Below are positions 33,239 to 44,970 of a stretch of DNA of 64,000 nt, piece after piece. The DNA is from Pinus tabuliformis. Lineage: Eukaryota > Streptophyta > Pinopsida > Pinales > Pinaceae. The translations under genes and the position numbers were made by a program. The stretch is from contig CM062815.1 of NCBI GenBank assembly GCA_031772625.1, positions 119,730,989 through 119,794,988 on the forward strand. The letters run 5' to 3'. Under the pieces are notes generated by a model. It made no database searches and was not told where the DNA came from. It was given only the letters and a program-made list of their open reading frames with translations. Every line of letters starts with the position of its first letter. Position 1 is the stretch's first letter.

Positions 33239-33255
33239 GATTGCCCCCTAAAGTG
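33239..33255 (-). other. E5 polypurine tract
   Basis: Element-sense CACTTTAGGGGGCAATC beside the 3' LTR. The same ACTTTAGGGGGCAA string borders the E2 3' LTR. Confidence 0.8.
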
Positions 33256-34400
33256 CGAAGTCTGTAGTAGATGAGGATTTCTTATCATTTAGGAAGAGTG
33301 AAGTACTTTATCATTTCGAGGATCATCTTGTGGAGAACCTGGTTGGAACCTGTAAAAACATTCAATGCAAAATATATATATGAGATCATATCATCGTTGA
33401 GGTAGGCATTCCCATGCTCAGATCAAAACTGACTAGAAAAACTAACTACTGCTCTGATACAGGAATGATCTTGTAAAACATCACAAGTATAGACTCATGT
33501 GGACACAGTATGGACGCAACGATCTGTTTATGAATAGTCCATTATATAATGAATACAAAATTCCTCGCAGCCTGGATTGTGGAAACTAGATCCAGGGTCT
33601 TCATTTCTATTTCCCGAAATAGTACGATTCTATCCATGCGAATGAATGTGTTGATGTCGAACATGGTAGAAACCACTTGATTACCAGTCAATGATGTAAA
33701 CCGTTAATAAGTGTGAGAGAAAACACCAGTGATGTCAATGGCTCTCAAAGTACCCAGTACAATCCATGAGATGCGAATAAATGTGTTGATGTCGAGCATG
33801 TCACGGAATCTATTGATCGAAATTCAATGATGTAAACTGTCGTCAAAGGCGAGAAACCTGCCATTGATGCATGCAGATCTCAAGGTACTGACGATTCCTA
33901 GATCATCTTTCTAGATAATGAGCTGATGTCGATAGAAAGCGATCCGTCGTAGGCAAGCCCACAACACGAAATTATAGATCAAGTTGAAGAAATTTAGTTG
34001 CAAGAACTAACTCAGGGATGGTCAAGATGGATGACAGATATTTTGCAGATGAATGGCTTATTGGCAGTGACTTCTTGAACACATAACGACACGACAGATG
34101 GTTTGGTGACAATTGACCCTAAAGTTAATACCCAAAAACCAGCTGAAGACTTTCAATGTGGTTTGATCAACTGTTAGGCAAAGGATTTCCCAACCCAAGT
34201 GAATAAAAGTGTCGTGTTCAAGAGTGGTTACAAAGTATGACAAAGAGGCTCATTTTTCTCTCTTTTCCCCCACCATTTCTGGCAAGTACCTCTTTATTTT
34301 TGACAAGCTTGAGGAGGATAACATTTGCTTGATTATAAGCTCATCCTTCGGATGAGTCCAACTTAGTTTGAATTAGAACCCTAAGAAGGAGTGGTTCGTT
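33256..34400 (-). other. E5 3' noncoding region with 130-bp repeats
   Basis: No gene seen. Two diverged direct units lie at about 33630-33770 and 33775-33905 (each with GAATAAATGTGTTGATGTCG-like and TCAATGATGTAAAC text). They are alike in element sense to E2 8640-9000, and the piece around 33905-33955 matches E2 8650-8700. Confidence 0.55.
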
Positions 34401-34425
34401 CCTGTTTGTAATTGAACAGGTCCTT

Positions 34426-34824
34426 TACTGTGAAATTTTAACGAGTCCAGTATAGGAGAAACTCGGCGTTTTTCAATTTTAGAGAGTCTGAAAAAACTTA
34501 AGAAGACTCCAGGGTTGACCTTTTTCGTAAATTTGTGTCTCCCAAGCCCGAAAAAGTATAAAATAATACTTGAGAGAACCGCTTGATCTTTTATGAACAA
34601 GGAGTACTTTTCGTCATTAGTGCCTTTGACCCAAAAAAGTAAAAAAGCGATCAATGACACATCGTTTTATAACCAATATCGAATTTGAAACGACAAAAAT
34701 ACGGCAATCTTTTCATGTTTTTACAGTCGGAAAAGAGCTATAAGGGGACCGTCATTTAATTCTGTTTTAACGAGTTTAAAAGAAACACTCAACAATCTTT
34801 TCATGTTTTAGGAGTCAGAAAAGA
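34426..34824 (-). other. Hairpin array with GACTC/TAAAA loops, E5
   Basis: Stems seen: 34426-34430/34448-34452 (TACTG/CAGTA, extendable), 34469-34475/34489-34495 (TTTTTCA/TGAAAAA), 34520-34527/34549-34556 (CTTTTTCG/CGAAAAAG), 34606-34612/34636-34642, 34708-34714/34730-34736 (TCTTTTC/GAAAAGA), 34796-34802/34818-34824 (same stem). Element-sense loops include GACTCTCTAAAAT, CGACTGTAAAAACAT and TGACTCCTAAAACAT. The first closely matches an E2 loop at 8075-8089 (AGACTCTCTAAAAAT). Confidence 0.72.
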
Positions 34825-35473
34825 GCTTAAAGATGACTCTACATGTTTTTCTGTCGAAAATGGTAGATTTCGCCTGAATAATCCTTTATTCTGCACAAAA
34901 ACACAAACATTACTCATACCTATTTGAAATGGATAAAAACGTCGCAAAATACCTTTTCAAAGTGAAACATAAACAAATTTGCAATTTATTTACTCAAAAA
35001 ACTTATAAAAAGGGCCTTTGTCAATTCATTTTTACCGTTTGAGTTTGGGTGAGAAAATAGTGCTTTTGCTTAGAAAACTTCCCATGAAGATTGCGGAAAA
35101 TCCAACCGTTGGAATCGAGTGCTGTCTTCTCCAGGTAATCCACATCATCCTACTCTTCATTTTCAACCGTTTATTTTTTTGTTTTAGTCCTTCATTTCAT
35201 TTTTGGGAGGGTTTTTAGGCGCAAAACCCGTGCGCGGGGGTCCGCAGGTTTACCATTGCGGGCCTGCGGACCCCGACTTTTTCTCCATTGGGAAAAAGCT
35301 CAGGGTCCGCACCTTCCGTGTAGACAAAGTGCGGTCCCACGCACTGTGTCTAACATGGAGGGTGCGTACCCCGCCGCAAGGGTTTTGAACCCAAAAATTC
35401 TCAAAAATGGACCAATCAAAATATTTTCTAGCAATTTAATTAATCTTTATACTTGATGCAGAGAGTACATCAT
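34825..35473 (-). other. E5 noncoding stretch with GC-rich module
   Basis: AT-rich with no gene, except for the GC-rich module at about 35225-35375. A perfect 12-bp-stem hairpin occupies 35237-35248/35263-35274, and a CTTTTTC/GAAAAAG hairpin is at 35277-35298. Parts of the module resemble 61330-61450 (leader) and 32985-33090 (LTR). Confidence 0.55.
35237..35274. other. Perfect 12-bp inverted repeat in GC-rich module
   Basis: GGGGTCCGCAGG at 35237-35248 pairs with CCTGCGGACCCC at 35263-35274 over a 14-base loop. The strongest single hairpin in E5; the GGTCCGCA core recurs in the LTR. Confidence 0.75.
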
Positions 35474-36678
35474 GCTAGATTGGCGTGAACGAGAGCATGA
35501 GGACGTGGATGCTGCTGCATGGAATCATCAGCCTTCACTTGATGCTTTGAGGGCGTGCGGACTGTACAAATTCTGGGCCATTCCTGGCATGAGAGCTTAG
35601 GTGGATTTCTTACAGTGGTTGGTTGACAGATGGAGCATACAGGACCAGTGCTTCTTCATTGGTGGCCACCAGCTCGAAATCGAGCCGGCGGACATATATT
35701 TCTTGACTAGTTTGCCTAAGAGAGGCGAAGACTTGACTCTGCACGGGACTAGGCCAGGTGGCCAGTCTGTCGATAACCTCCGGCTAGAGTACTGCAACAG
35801 CCAGGCTAGAGACAAAGGGATAGACATAAAGACCATATCTCGTCCTGAACTCATGGTGATTGCGTTTACTGTCACCAGACTTTGCGGAGCTACCGCATTA
35901 CGTATTGCCACCAGATCCCAGATGCGTATGGCAGTTGATTGCTTTCGAGGCACCATCTTCAACTGGTGCGATGCCGTGTTGGCCAATGTGAAAGGCCAAC
36001 TGACCAGGGCCAAGAACGGACGACTAAAGACCTTTGGTTATGGGGCTTTGGTCGTGATTTTTGGCCTGGGGAGGGTTCCTATGCTAATCCCACAGCACCT
36101 TACTGTTGGAGCTGGGCTTCCTCGAGAGCCCAAACTGATGCGATGGGTCGCAGTCATGTCCCGTCACCCGGACGAGAGGACAGAGGTTGCTCGATTCAAA
36201 CCTGAGTATTTCCAATGGCTGGAAAACCAGGTCTTTTCCATTCAGGATTTCCCTTACGCTAGCATAGATTTTCGTGGTGACCCAGACATGGCTCTTCAAC
36301 CAGGAGAGCAGTGGGACGAGTCAGGTAAAATCCTTTCCAACATTTTCCTATTTTAAATTTTTCTTTTCTTTTATCGTCTCAAAACTGATAGTAAAAATTT
36401 CAAATGCAGATGCGGGTCCATAGCGACCAGCCGCTCTCCGGCCTTTCGAGAGGAGACAAACAGTTGCACCCACGCCAGCCCCACAGGACGAATCAGCAGA
36501 GGTTTTGGCCGAGTTAGAGGGTCATCTCGAGCGCTTGACAGGAGATATTCCTGAGACCACTATAGACGACATTCCTCGTCGACTTCAGCGCTATGTGATT
36601 GGAGTCCCGGGACCTTTTAGGAGGTTCCTTTGCAAGGTGGCCCGTGCAGTGGTTGCTTATAGAGATCATCACCAGTGA
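35474..36678 (+). pseudogene. Antisense gene, plant-mobile-domain type, with probable intron
   Basis: Lies on the strand opposite E5. The 35601-36356 frame reads FLQWLVDRWSIQDQCFFIGGHQLEIEPADIYFLTSLP, the W...F..G...ITLEDV..L.GLP pattern of plant mobile domain (PMD) proteins, followed by a long helical part. Similar coding extends upstream to about 35474. At 36325 CAG/GTAAAATCC fits a splice donor and at 36408-36409 ATGCAG an acceptor, giving an intron of about 85 bp with codon use continuing to 36678. Antisense ORFs with PMD-type domains are known from Tat/Ogre elements. It looks degraded, with perhaps two breaks. It is likely captured and carried by the element, not a resident host gene. 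Role unknown. Confidence 0.65.
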
Positions 36679-36873
36679 TAGGATGATCACCTATTGTGGG
36701 CACATGTGACATTTTGTTTTTTGTACTTATCATTTTTTCCGATCATAAGGTGTTTTTCAACCTATGATCGAAGACGATGTATTTTTTGACACACTCTTAT
36801 ATATATATATATCACTATTACCAGCTTATCTTGTTAATCATGTTATGGAATGATTTTAAATTTACATGTATGA
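36679..36873. other. Spacer between antisense gene and extra RNase H
   Basis: AT-rich, with a short TA run near 36790. This is where transcripts of the antisense gene and the sense pol would converge; nothing else seen. Confidence 0.4.
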
Positions 36874-37293
36874 TTATTGCAAATGTCTATTTAACATTCG
36901 AGAAGCAATTGCATCTGCTAATGTATTTAAAGACCTTGGAATATGTTGATATTCAATGTAATCAAACTCACGTTCCAAGAGACGCACTCTCAAAAATAAT
37001 CTTAATAACACTGGATTTCTAATGGCATACACTCTATTAAGCTGTAATACAACAAGTTCAGAATCTAACCTCACTATCAAACTCCGAATCCCAAATGAAA
37101 TAGATTCAGACAATAACTCAATCACTGCACTATACTCGGCAATGTTTTTCGTTGTTTGACCGAGGCTTACCCCATGCATAGATACTAACTCGTCAGAGGG
37201 CGAATAGATAACCCAAGCTGCGGAAGAGATGTTCTGTGTATTACGACAAGCACCATCAGCGAAACCAATGTATGTTTGGAGAGGCATCGACAT
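36874..37293 (-). pseudogene. E5 additional RNase H domain after integrase
   Basis: Reads IGFADGACRNTQNISSAAWVIYSP, NIAEYSAVIELLSESISFGIRSLIVRLDSELVVLQ and HIPRSLNTLADAIASRML, the plant/archaeal-type RNase HI pattern, distinct from the retroviral RNase H in the main pol frame. Start chosen at Met (37293) because the upstream 30 codons are hydrophobic and end in TTGATATTGCAG, a good splice acceptor. An extra RNase H of this type marks Tat elements, usually thought of beside the integrase. Possibly functional in fold; the element as a whole is broken. Confidence 0.78.
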
Positions 37294-37611
37294 CTGCAAT
37301 ATCAAGAGTAAAACCAAGATAAGCAAGAATAATGACGAAAAAACACCCTCTAAGCTAAGCACATTGTTTAAACTAAAACACACCAGCTAGAAAGAAAAAC
37401 TATCCTAACTAAAAATCTCCATACCCATTCTTTTAAGCATAATACCTCTTCAAGTAAAGGCCATTTCTGGGTTTACCCAAAGAGTCCCCATCAAATTCTA
37501 CCAATTCATAAGCCCCTTTGGCTAGCTTTCGCTTGACAACATAGGGACCATACCACATAGGAACGAATTTTCCAGTGCCTAATTTATCATTAGCTTGATC
37601 ATAAACTAAGA
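37294..37611 (-). other. E5 integrase to RNase H spacer, possible intron
   Basis: About 320 bp without recognised domain apart from the integrase C-terminal tail near 37450-37600 in element sense. Ends at the acceptor-like ATTGCAG (37294-37295 on the + strand as CT). Splicing is known in Tat/Ogre elements; here it is inferred. Confidence 0.45.
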
Positions 37612-38232
37612 CTAGATCCCCTTCCGAAAAATTTCGAGGGTCACATTTCGATCATACTGAGCTTTCATCTGTTTTGCATGAGTCTCAATCGTCAATGCAG
37701 CATCACGTCGATTCTCATCTAATTGAGCCAAGTAGAACAAACGCTTTTCCTCTTCGGAAGTGGCTGGAAGTAACTCGATGGCCATTTGCAGTGACGGGAT
37801 TTCGCATTCAATGGGTAACACGGCTTCCAAACCATAGACTAGTTGGAAAGGAGTGAACCCTGTTGATGTTTTTACTGAAGTTCGGTACGCCCAAAGCACT
37901 GAAAATAGCATGTTGTGCCAATTCGACCAATGAATCCTAATTATTCGTCAGATCATGATAACTAAAACTTTGTTGATGGACTCAACCAGACCATTTGCTT
38001 GTGGATAATAAGGGGTTGAACTATCATGACGTAAACCAAGCTGGCCTGTAAGTTCGGTCATCATAACGTTTCGAAAATGACACCCATGATCGGTGATTAT
38101 CGCTTGCAGGACACCAAACCTAGCAATTATATGATTGAACATGAAAATTGCAGCTGTCTTACCGTCTGCCTCGAATGTAGGCATCGCCTCGGACCACTTA
38201 GTAAAATGACACCCATGATCGGTGATTATCGC
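37612..38232 (-). pseudogene. E5 integrase, core end and C-terminal part
   Basis: Frames 37948-38184 and 37612-37911 read ITDHGCHFRN, STPYYPQANGLVESINKVL, then LFSVLWAYRTSVKTSTGFTPFQLVYGLEAVLPIECEIPSL and an arginine-rich tail. Standard Ty3/gypsy integrase text. Degraded. Confidence 0.82.
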
Positions 38233-39117
38233 TTACAAGACACTAAACCTAGAAATTATATGATTGAACACAAAAATTGCAGTTGTTTTACCGTCTACCT
38301 CGAATGTAGGCATCGCCTCGGCCCACTTAGTAAAATAATCTACCGCAAGGATGATATACGCATGCCCCCTGGCCGAGTGAGGGTTACATGTAATAAAATC
38401 GATACCCCATTTGGCAGAAGGACCAACGGCAATTATAGGGTGGAGAGGACCAGGTGGAGCGCGCATCTTACGATCAAAAAGCTGGCAGTTGTGGCATTTT
38501 CGGACCGCCGTAATACAATCTTTAAATAAAGACGGCCAGAAGTAGCCAGCGCGCAATATCTTTTGGGCTGTGGCATACCCAGACATATGACCGCCACACG
38601 CTCCAGAGTGACAGTCATTTAGAACCCTTTCAGCTTCCTCGTGAGTTAAGCAACGTCGAAAAACAGAGTCCACCCCACGGCGATAAAGAGTATCTCCAAT
38701 AATTCTGAATTGTTGGGACTGGAATCGAATTTTCCGACGTTCTGACCTTGAAATTTCCGGCCGAAAGGATTGGGTCTGGAGATAAAGGATGATATCCCCA
38801 TACCACAGATCTAAAGTGCTGATTAGAAACAAGGATTCGTCCGCAATGGGCTCCTCTGCCACAGTTTCCGTGTCAGCACGCGGTAAGTCACACATTAACT
38901 CCGCAAAAACTAAAGATTTCCTAGACTTAGATTTCTCAAATTCCAAGTCGAACTCTTGCAGGATAATGATCAATTTAGAGTACTTGCCCCCTAGCAATTG
39001 CTTGGTCAAAATGTAGATCATAGGGTTGCAATCCGAAATTACCGTAGTTTTACATAGTAAAATGTAGTGACGAAAACGTTGGACAGCTTGAACGGCTGCA
39101 AATGCCAATTTCTCCAC
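38233..39117 (-). pseudogene. E5 RNase H end and integrase N-terminal part
   Basis: 294-codon frame: RNase H tail (FAAVQAVQRFRHYILLCKTTVISDCNPMIYIL), a linker, a zinc-binding region (CHSGACGGHMSGYATAQKILRAGYFWPSLFKDCITAVRKCHNCQ) and the integrase core start (KWGIDFITCNPHSARGHAYIILAVDYFTKWAEAMPTF). Overlaps the neighbouring frame by 79 bp. Part of broken pol. Confidence 0.85.
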
Positions 39118-41315
39118 ATGTGAGTATTTAGCTTAGTTGGATTTAACGTTCGACTAAGGTAATATATCACATGTTCAGTTCCTGATTCATCTTCCTGAAC
39201 TAAGACCATTCCAATGGTGGAATGAGAAGCGGAAAGATACAAGAAGTAATCCTGGTTGTAGTTGGGAGGATGCAACAACGGTGCATGGGTCAACGCGTGT
39301 TTGAGTGCATCAAAAGATTTCTGAGCTATCTCATCCCAATAGAATTGAGTGTTTTGCTTCAACAACCGGGTAAAACCCTTTGTAACCTCGGCGTAGTTAG
39401 GAATGAATCTTCGTAAAAAGTTTGATTTCCCCTGCAAACTTTGGAGTTGGCGAAGACTCGAAGGAGGAGGCAATTTGATGATAGCTTCGACCTTCGAGGG
39501 ATCAACGCGAATTTCGGCTTTCGAAACTACAAATCCCAACAATCGACCCATTTCTATACAGAAGACACATTTGTGTGGGTTCAACCGAATACGATAATGC
39601 CTGCACCTCATAAAGATTGCTCGTAAATGGACGAGGTGATCAGCTCGATGTAATGAATGAGCAGGCAAATCATCGAGATATGGTTGCACAATGTGCTTGA
39701 TGTCATGAAATGCATAAGACATCGCCCTTTGAAAAGTTGCTCCGACATTCTTAAGCCCAAAAGTTAATTTGCAATAAGAAAATGTCCCCCATGGACAAAT
39801 GAAAGTTGTTTTTGGTTGATAGGCAGGTAGAACATTGATTTGATTGTATCCGGAAAAACCATCCATAAAGGAGAATATTTCGCTGCTGGCACAATCATCA
39901 ATGATTTGATCGATATAGGGAGTTGGGTAATTGCCCTTTGAATAGGCTCGATTAATGTCCCTATAGTCGATGCATATTCTTATTGTTCCCTGCTTTTTGT
40001 TAACCGGAACAATATTCGATACCCAATCCGTTAACGGGATCGGATAAATGAAACATGCTTTCAATAGTTTTTCAACTTCTTCTTTAATTGCAGCAGCTTT
40101 TCGTGGGTGAATCTGACGCAAACGTTGCTGGATGGGTTTAGCGTCCGGGTAAGTCTTGATCTCATGAACAACAATCGCGGGATCAATTCCTGGCATTTCC
40201 TCATAGGACCAGGCAAACACGTCGCGGAATTCTTGAAATAGGGCCTTATATAATTGAATTTCGTTATCTGTACACGAGGCACCTATATGAATGTTCTCAA
40301 CAATTCCGGGCTTAACCGAAATGTCAATAGGAATAGTTCGAGAGATGTTTCCCAAATTTAACTCTGAATCGGGATGTTTCATTGGATTCTGAGGTTCCTT
40401 GACATATTCAGTTGTAAAAATTGATGAGAAATCATTTTCAAAACGATCATCCTCAGGTAAAAACGAAGATCTGTGATGGAGATCTTCCCATGGTAAATCA
40501 TCTACACATAGGATTTCATGAATTTTCTCATCAGAGTGAACAAGTTCAGAAAACATAGTTAAATCCGAGGTTGATGTGAAAAGTGATTCCTCACGGACCA
40601 CATTCATTAAGTCATTTTCGGTTGAACACAGGTCGGCAAACGACTGCACGGCTTCATAGGCAATTTCATATGGACTCAAAGGCATGGAATTACCAAATGA
40701 GTCTATCTCAGATTCAGAAGGGACGATCCAAGGATCATCATAAATAATGGTGTCTGATGTAATCATATGAATGGTTGCAAATGAAGATGATGCGTTGATT
40801 GGAGGAAAAGGAAAAGTTCCCAGTAAACCAGCATCTTTAACTAATCCTACTCCAACATCCTTATATGGGATAGTCGTTTTACCAACATATTGAATACTCT
40901 CCGAAGAGGCTGGGTCGGATGAAAAGTAAGCCAGCTGGTCTATTGTTACGATCTTTCCATTTTGTGGAAACTTTATTACTCGAAAGACCGATGAAACGAC
41001 TGCTGTCATAGCATAAGACCAACTTCGACCCAAGAGAAGGTTGTAGTCTAGAGGGGCATCAACCACCTCGACATCTAGACTAACGGTTTTTCCTTCAACC
41101 CCTATAGGCAAATCCTGTAGAATGCCAAAAGGATGAAACCCACGGCCATCAAACGCCTTTAGAATCGTCGGGGATTGATTTAGTGAAGGAGAACCAAGCG
41201 ATCTCCAACACTGTATCGACATAATACACGTTGAGGCTCCCTCATCAATTACAGTCCGATGAATCGGCCTGTTTTTGACTATCACTGGAATCTGGAAAGC
41301 CATTTGATGAGGCAA
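39039..41315 (-). pseudogene. E5 protease, RT and RNase H start
   Basis: 758-codon frame. Protease at its N-terminus (RTVIDEGASTCIMS, DYNLLLGRSWSYAM), a long acidic linker, then RT (WVSNIVPVNKKQGTIRICIDYRDINRAYSKGNYPTPYIDQIIDDCAS, FSFMDGFSGYNQI, FGLKNVGATFQRAM, PYLDDL) and the beginning of RNase H (LYLSASHSTIGMVLVQ). The RT and DEGAS protease styles are Tat. The E2 protein is a relative of its first third. Confidence 0.88.
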
Positions 41316-41475
41316 ACGCGGTGTACTATTTTATATATCGAAAATTATTAGGTTCGGGTCCTGAACATCAACAGCTCCTATAGCCGACAAAAGTAATTTA
41401 CGTTGTGCTGGGCATGATTGCAGCACTTCCAAAGCCGACATTGCTGAGGGTGAAACAGCTAAATCCTCAACAATG
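41316..41475 (-). other. E5 gag-protease joint
   Basis: About 160 bp between the two long frames, coding-like but not assigned. No feature seen. Confidence 0.35.
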
Positions 41476-42783
41476 TTATAATTCTGAGCCGCTCTCGCAT
41501 GTGGATTGAGCTGACTTTCGAAGTATACCCTTGGCGGGTGGTTTGATTACAAAGTCTGGATTAGGTTTCTCGATCTGTAGTGGATCGGAACCGGGAGCTG
41601 AGGTTGATGAATTAGAATGAGAAGATTTTGCTTCTTTACCATCAACAGGACTCTTACTACCATAATCTTGCGATCGAGTCACAATCCTAACATGGGACAT
41701 CATCAGTATGGGTTCTTCATTGGCATTCGAGGATGAACCTATCATCTTGCTGTCTTGAGCCAGAAAAGGATCCTTCAAAACAACAGGAGTTTGGGAACCC
41801 TTGACAATATTCGCAACCTCTGCACGACGAGGGCAGTCTCTTGTAAAATTTTCATCATCACAAATGAGACAAGGATAACAAGGTTTGCGTTTTTCGTCAT
41901 TGGATTCCGCCTTTTCAGGTTTCTCCTTTGAATTTTTGTCCGTTTTATTCTTCTTCTTTCCTTTCTTCTTCCCATCAGATTTTGATTTGGCTGTAGATGA
42001 CTCTACAACGTGAATATCGGCGGAAATCTCTACTGAAGAATCTCCTGTTGGGAAATCAGGAAAGGTTATGATAGGAGAAGAATTCTTGGAAGACTTCTTC
42101 TTACTTTTAGTGTTAACCATGCCAATCATGCCATCAGTGGCATGAGATCCCGAAGGAGCTGCAGGGATTTGATTTTGCTTGGGAAGATCGGGGATTTTTT
42201 CGTGTAACGTACCCGACTGAGTATATACCAAGTCAAGGTACTGTGCCTGAGCAATGACTTTCTCCTCAGTAACCACTCCGGCTTTAGCAACATCTTCAGT
42301 GATCTTTGGCAACAAAGAATTTACAAACCACTCAGCCAAGATTTGATCCGGAATAAATACCTTCACTAAACGACGTCGACATCTCCACTCATGAATATGA
42401 TCTGAAATGTAAGTGGATGTTGATTGTTTTAGCGAAGTTAAAAATTCCGTTCCATTGTCATATCGTACTGGCAACTGAAAATGAGTTAAAAATGAGGTAG
42501 CTAACTGACTAAAATTATAAAAAGTACCTCGCGGTAACTCAATGTACCACTTGGCCGCGAGACCAATTAGAGTGTGCTGGAAAAGTCTAAGACAGATTGA
42601 ATCATCTGTGATGGAGTTAGATGCACACCAGAGGTGGTAAGTCATCACATGTTTTGACGGATCCTCTCCTGATTTACCTTCGAACTTGGGAATGTCACTG
42701 GGAAACTTATTCGGCATTGGCGGCCAAAACGGAAGATAATTAATAGGATCGTTCGTTAGACGCGACAAGTCAAGTAAGTCCAA
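41476..42783 (-). pseudogene. E5 gag, capsid-like part and zinc knuckle
   Basis: 435-codon frame. Capsid-like text IPKFEGKSGEDPSKHVMTYHLWCASNSITDDSICLRLFQHTLIGLAAKWYIELP is the plant Tat/gypsy retrotransposon-gag pattern. A Lys-rich stretch (about residues 270-300) and a zinc knuckle (CLICDDENFTRDCP) follow. Family role: particle shell and RNA binding. Start at the Met after the Pro/Gln-rich part is arbitrary. Confidence 0.82.
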
Positions 42784-44282
42784 AGTTGCGATAAACGGTA
42801 ACTACTGATTAGGATCCCTAAAACTCTGGGTCATGAGACCAGCCCCAGGAGGAGGATATCCAGGATAACTAGGAATAGGAATCGCGTTCGGGATATTGTA
42901 TCCTCCCGGAAAACCAGGATTAACTGGACCGTACTGGGGTTGTTGAGGTTGTTGATAAGTGTACCCAGGATACGGTTGATACTGATAAACTGGCTGTTGG
43001 ACAGCAGGACCGAATTGGTACTGTCCCTGGTATGGTTGATAGGTGAATTGTGGTTGACTTGTGACAACCGTACTTAAACCAGGTTGTCCTACAGGCATCT
43101 GAACCAAAGTTTGAATCGTAGATCCAGACGGTGGTAAAGATGTCTGAGGAGTAGATACAGGAATAGTAGAAACCGGAGCTGTTGATACTCCAGAAGTAGG
43201 TAGGGTAGATTGAACAGATGTAGCAGCAGTTGTAGCAGTCGTTTGAGGTGGAGTACGAGGTGTACTAGGCCCAGGCTGAGAAACTACCGAAGGTACAGAA
43301 GTTTGAATGTTAGACTGGACTGGTTACTGGGGTGTACCAGAAACTAGGGGTTGTCCAGTTTGAGATGACAACTGTACACTTGGCTGCAACACCTGTTGGG
43401 TTTGCGATGGATCCCACACTATATTCATTCCGGGGTACTGACCCATAGCTGGTTGAGAATATTGAGGACCATAACCAGGTTGAGGGTAGGATTGATAATT
43501 GAAAGGTACATTTCCCATTCCTTGAACATATGTTTGACCTTGGGGTGGTTGGAAACCTTTGTTCGAGTATTGACCTTGGGGTTGATGCCCTTGAGGCACA
43601 TACTGATACTGGGGTTGACTTTGAGGTATAAATTGATACTGGGGTTGACCTTGGGGTACATATTGAGTCTGGGGTTGACCTTGAGGAACGTATTGTCCCG
43701 TAGGTATGTACTTTCCTTGAGGTTGCCCCCCAAATGCAAATTGTGTACCCTGAGGTTGCCCCCCAGGCATTAATTGAGGCTGCCCCCAGGCGGTAACTGG
43801 CCACCTTGAGGTTGAGGATTGGGAAAAGAACCTGACATCATAAGAATTTCTTCTAAGCTCAACGGTTTATTACCATTGCTTCCAGTTAATAACCCTTGCT
43901 CAATGGGTTGAGGAGATGCTCCCAGAAAAGTACCAGAAAGAGACTGATACCTAGAGGGAACAGATGGACCGTCGTACAAAAAAGATTCGGGCGATTGAGT
44001 AAACATGGGCGACTGTCCTACCATATTGACGGGAGTATAAAAACCTCTAGGTGTTGAGTGATAAGGAGCACGAGGTGGTGAAAAACTTAACCCTGCGTTT
44101 TCTAAATAATTAGTCAAAGAAAGATACCAAGAACTACTCCTAGGTGGACTGTAAAAAATTGATTCACGCTCCCTTAGCTCAATGACAGGTTGATTTTCAG
44201 GAATAGGGATGCCTACTTCTTCTTCTTCCGGAGCAAGTTCTTCAATAGAAATAAGTCCAGAAGGAAGATCTTGAGTGATTAC
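42784..44282 (-). pseudogene. E5 gag, Pro/Gln/Tyr-rich part
   Basis: Low-complexity coding. Frames 42802-43107 and 43324-43770 carry repeats of a GQPQ.Q(Y/F)(V/I)PQG type in the latter, and 43770-44306 begins at the E6 LTR junction. This is the N-terminal half of gag between the capsid-like part and the segment beyond E6 (59220-59632). Role unknown; disordered linker or aggregation-prone region by composition. Confidence 0.6.
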
Positions 44283-44896
44283 TGGTGGGCTCCAGTATTG
44301 TAGCAATAATGCTACAACTCCTGGGGCTTCCTATCTCTAATTTTATCAACCCGGTAGTTCGTACAAACTTGGAAGCGACGATGTTGTATGCACAAGTACT
44401 AGCTCTTGTCGCAGTTGTCACTTGGTCAGCTGGCACAAGTCCGCTAGGGCTCAAGCCAACTTCTATATGCTCTCAGAAGAAGCTTTCTAAATGATGGACG
44501 AAGGCTATCTCAAGGGAAATTGATCTACTTTGCAAAAATGAACTGAAAGCCAACCAAAGCATGGAAACCCTAGTAAACCCTAATTTGACTAGTTTAACTT
44601 CTATGGTGCAATAGTGAGAGTGCAAATGTCTACAAATGATGCCATTACTTCTAATGATGTGAAATGCATGAACTCAAACTACTTCTATGAAAAAGAACAT
44701 TGTTTTTGTATTTTTGCTTAAGTGGATGGAGTGATTATGAATTTGTTTCTTATTAGGGTTTGGTTGTGCAAAGGTGGTGCGAAGGGAGAGAAAGCTTGGG
44801 AAAGGTCAGGATGGCTAGGAGAGGTCCCAGAGGGTCCCTAGCATCAGTCCACAGAAGTCTACAACGTTCAGATGCTCGGCAACCAAGTTTGCAGGC

Positions 44897-44970
44897 TTCT
44901 ACAGGATGTCTACAGGGGATCCTACAGGAAACTAAGGGATTCTACAGGAAATCTGCTAACTTCTACAGGA
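44897..44970 (+). repeat. TTCTACAGGA cluster in E6 LTR (3' copy)
   Basis: Five close variants of TTCTACAGGA(A) on the + strand, that is TTCCTGTAGAA in element sense. Most internal copies read the other way. Same in the 5' LTR at 57732-57805. Confidence 0.75.

Noticed and set aside
36874-37383. Host RNase H gene
   Set aside because: It sits in the right orientation and place within E5, between integrase and the 3' region, and Tat elements are known to carry such a domain.
37294-37383. Hydrophobic N-terminal segment of the extra RNase H as a membrane anchor
   Set aside because: The hydrophobic run ends exactly at a splice-acceptor-like TTGCAG followed by Met, so translated intron is the simpler reading.
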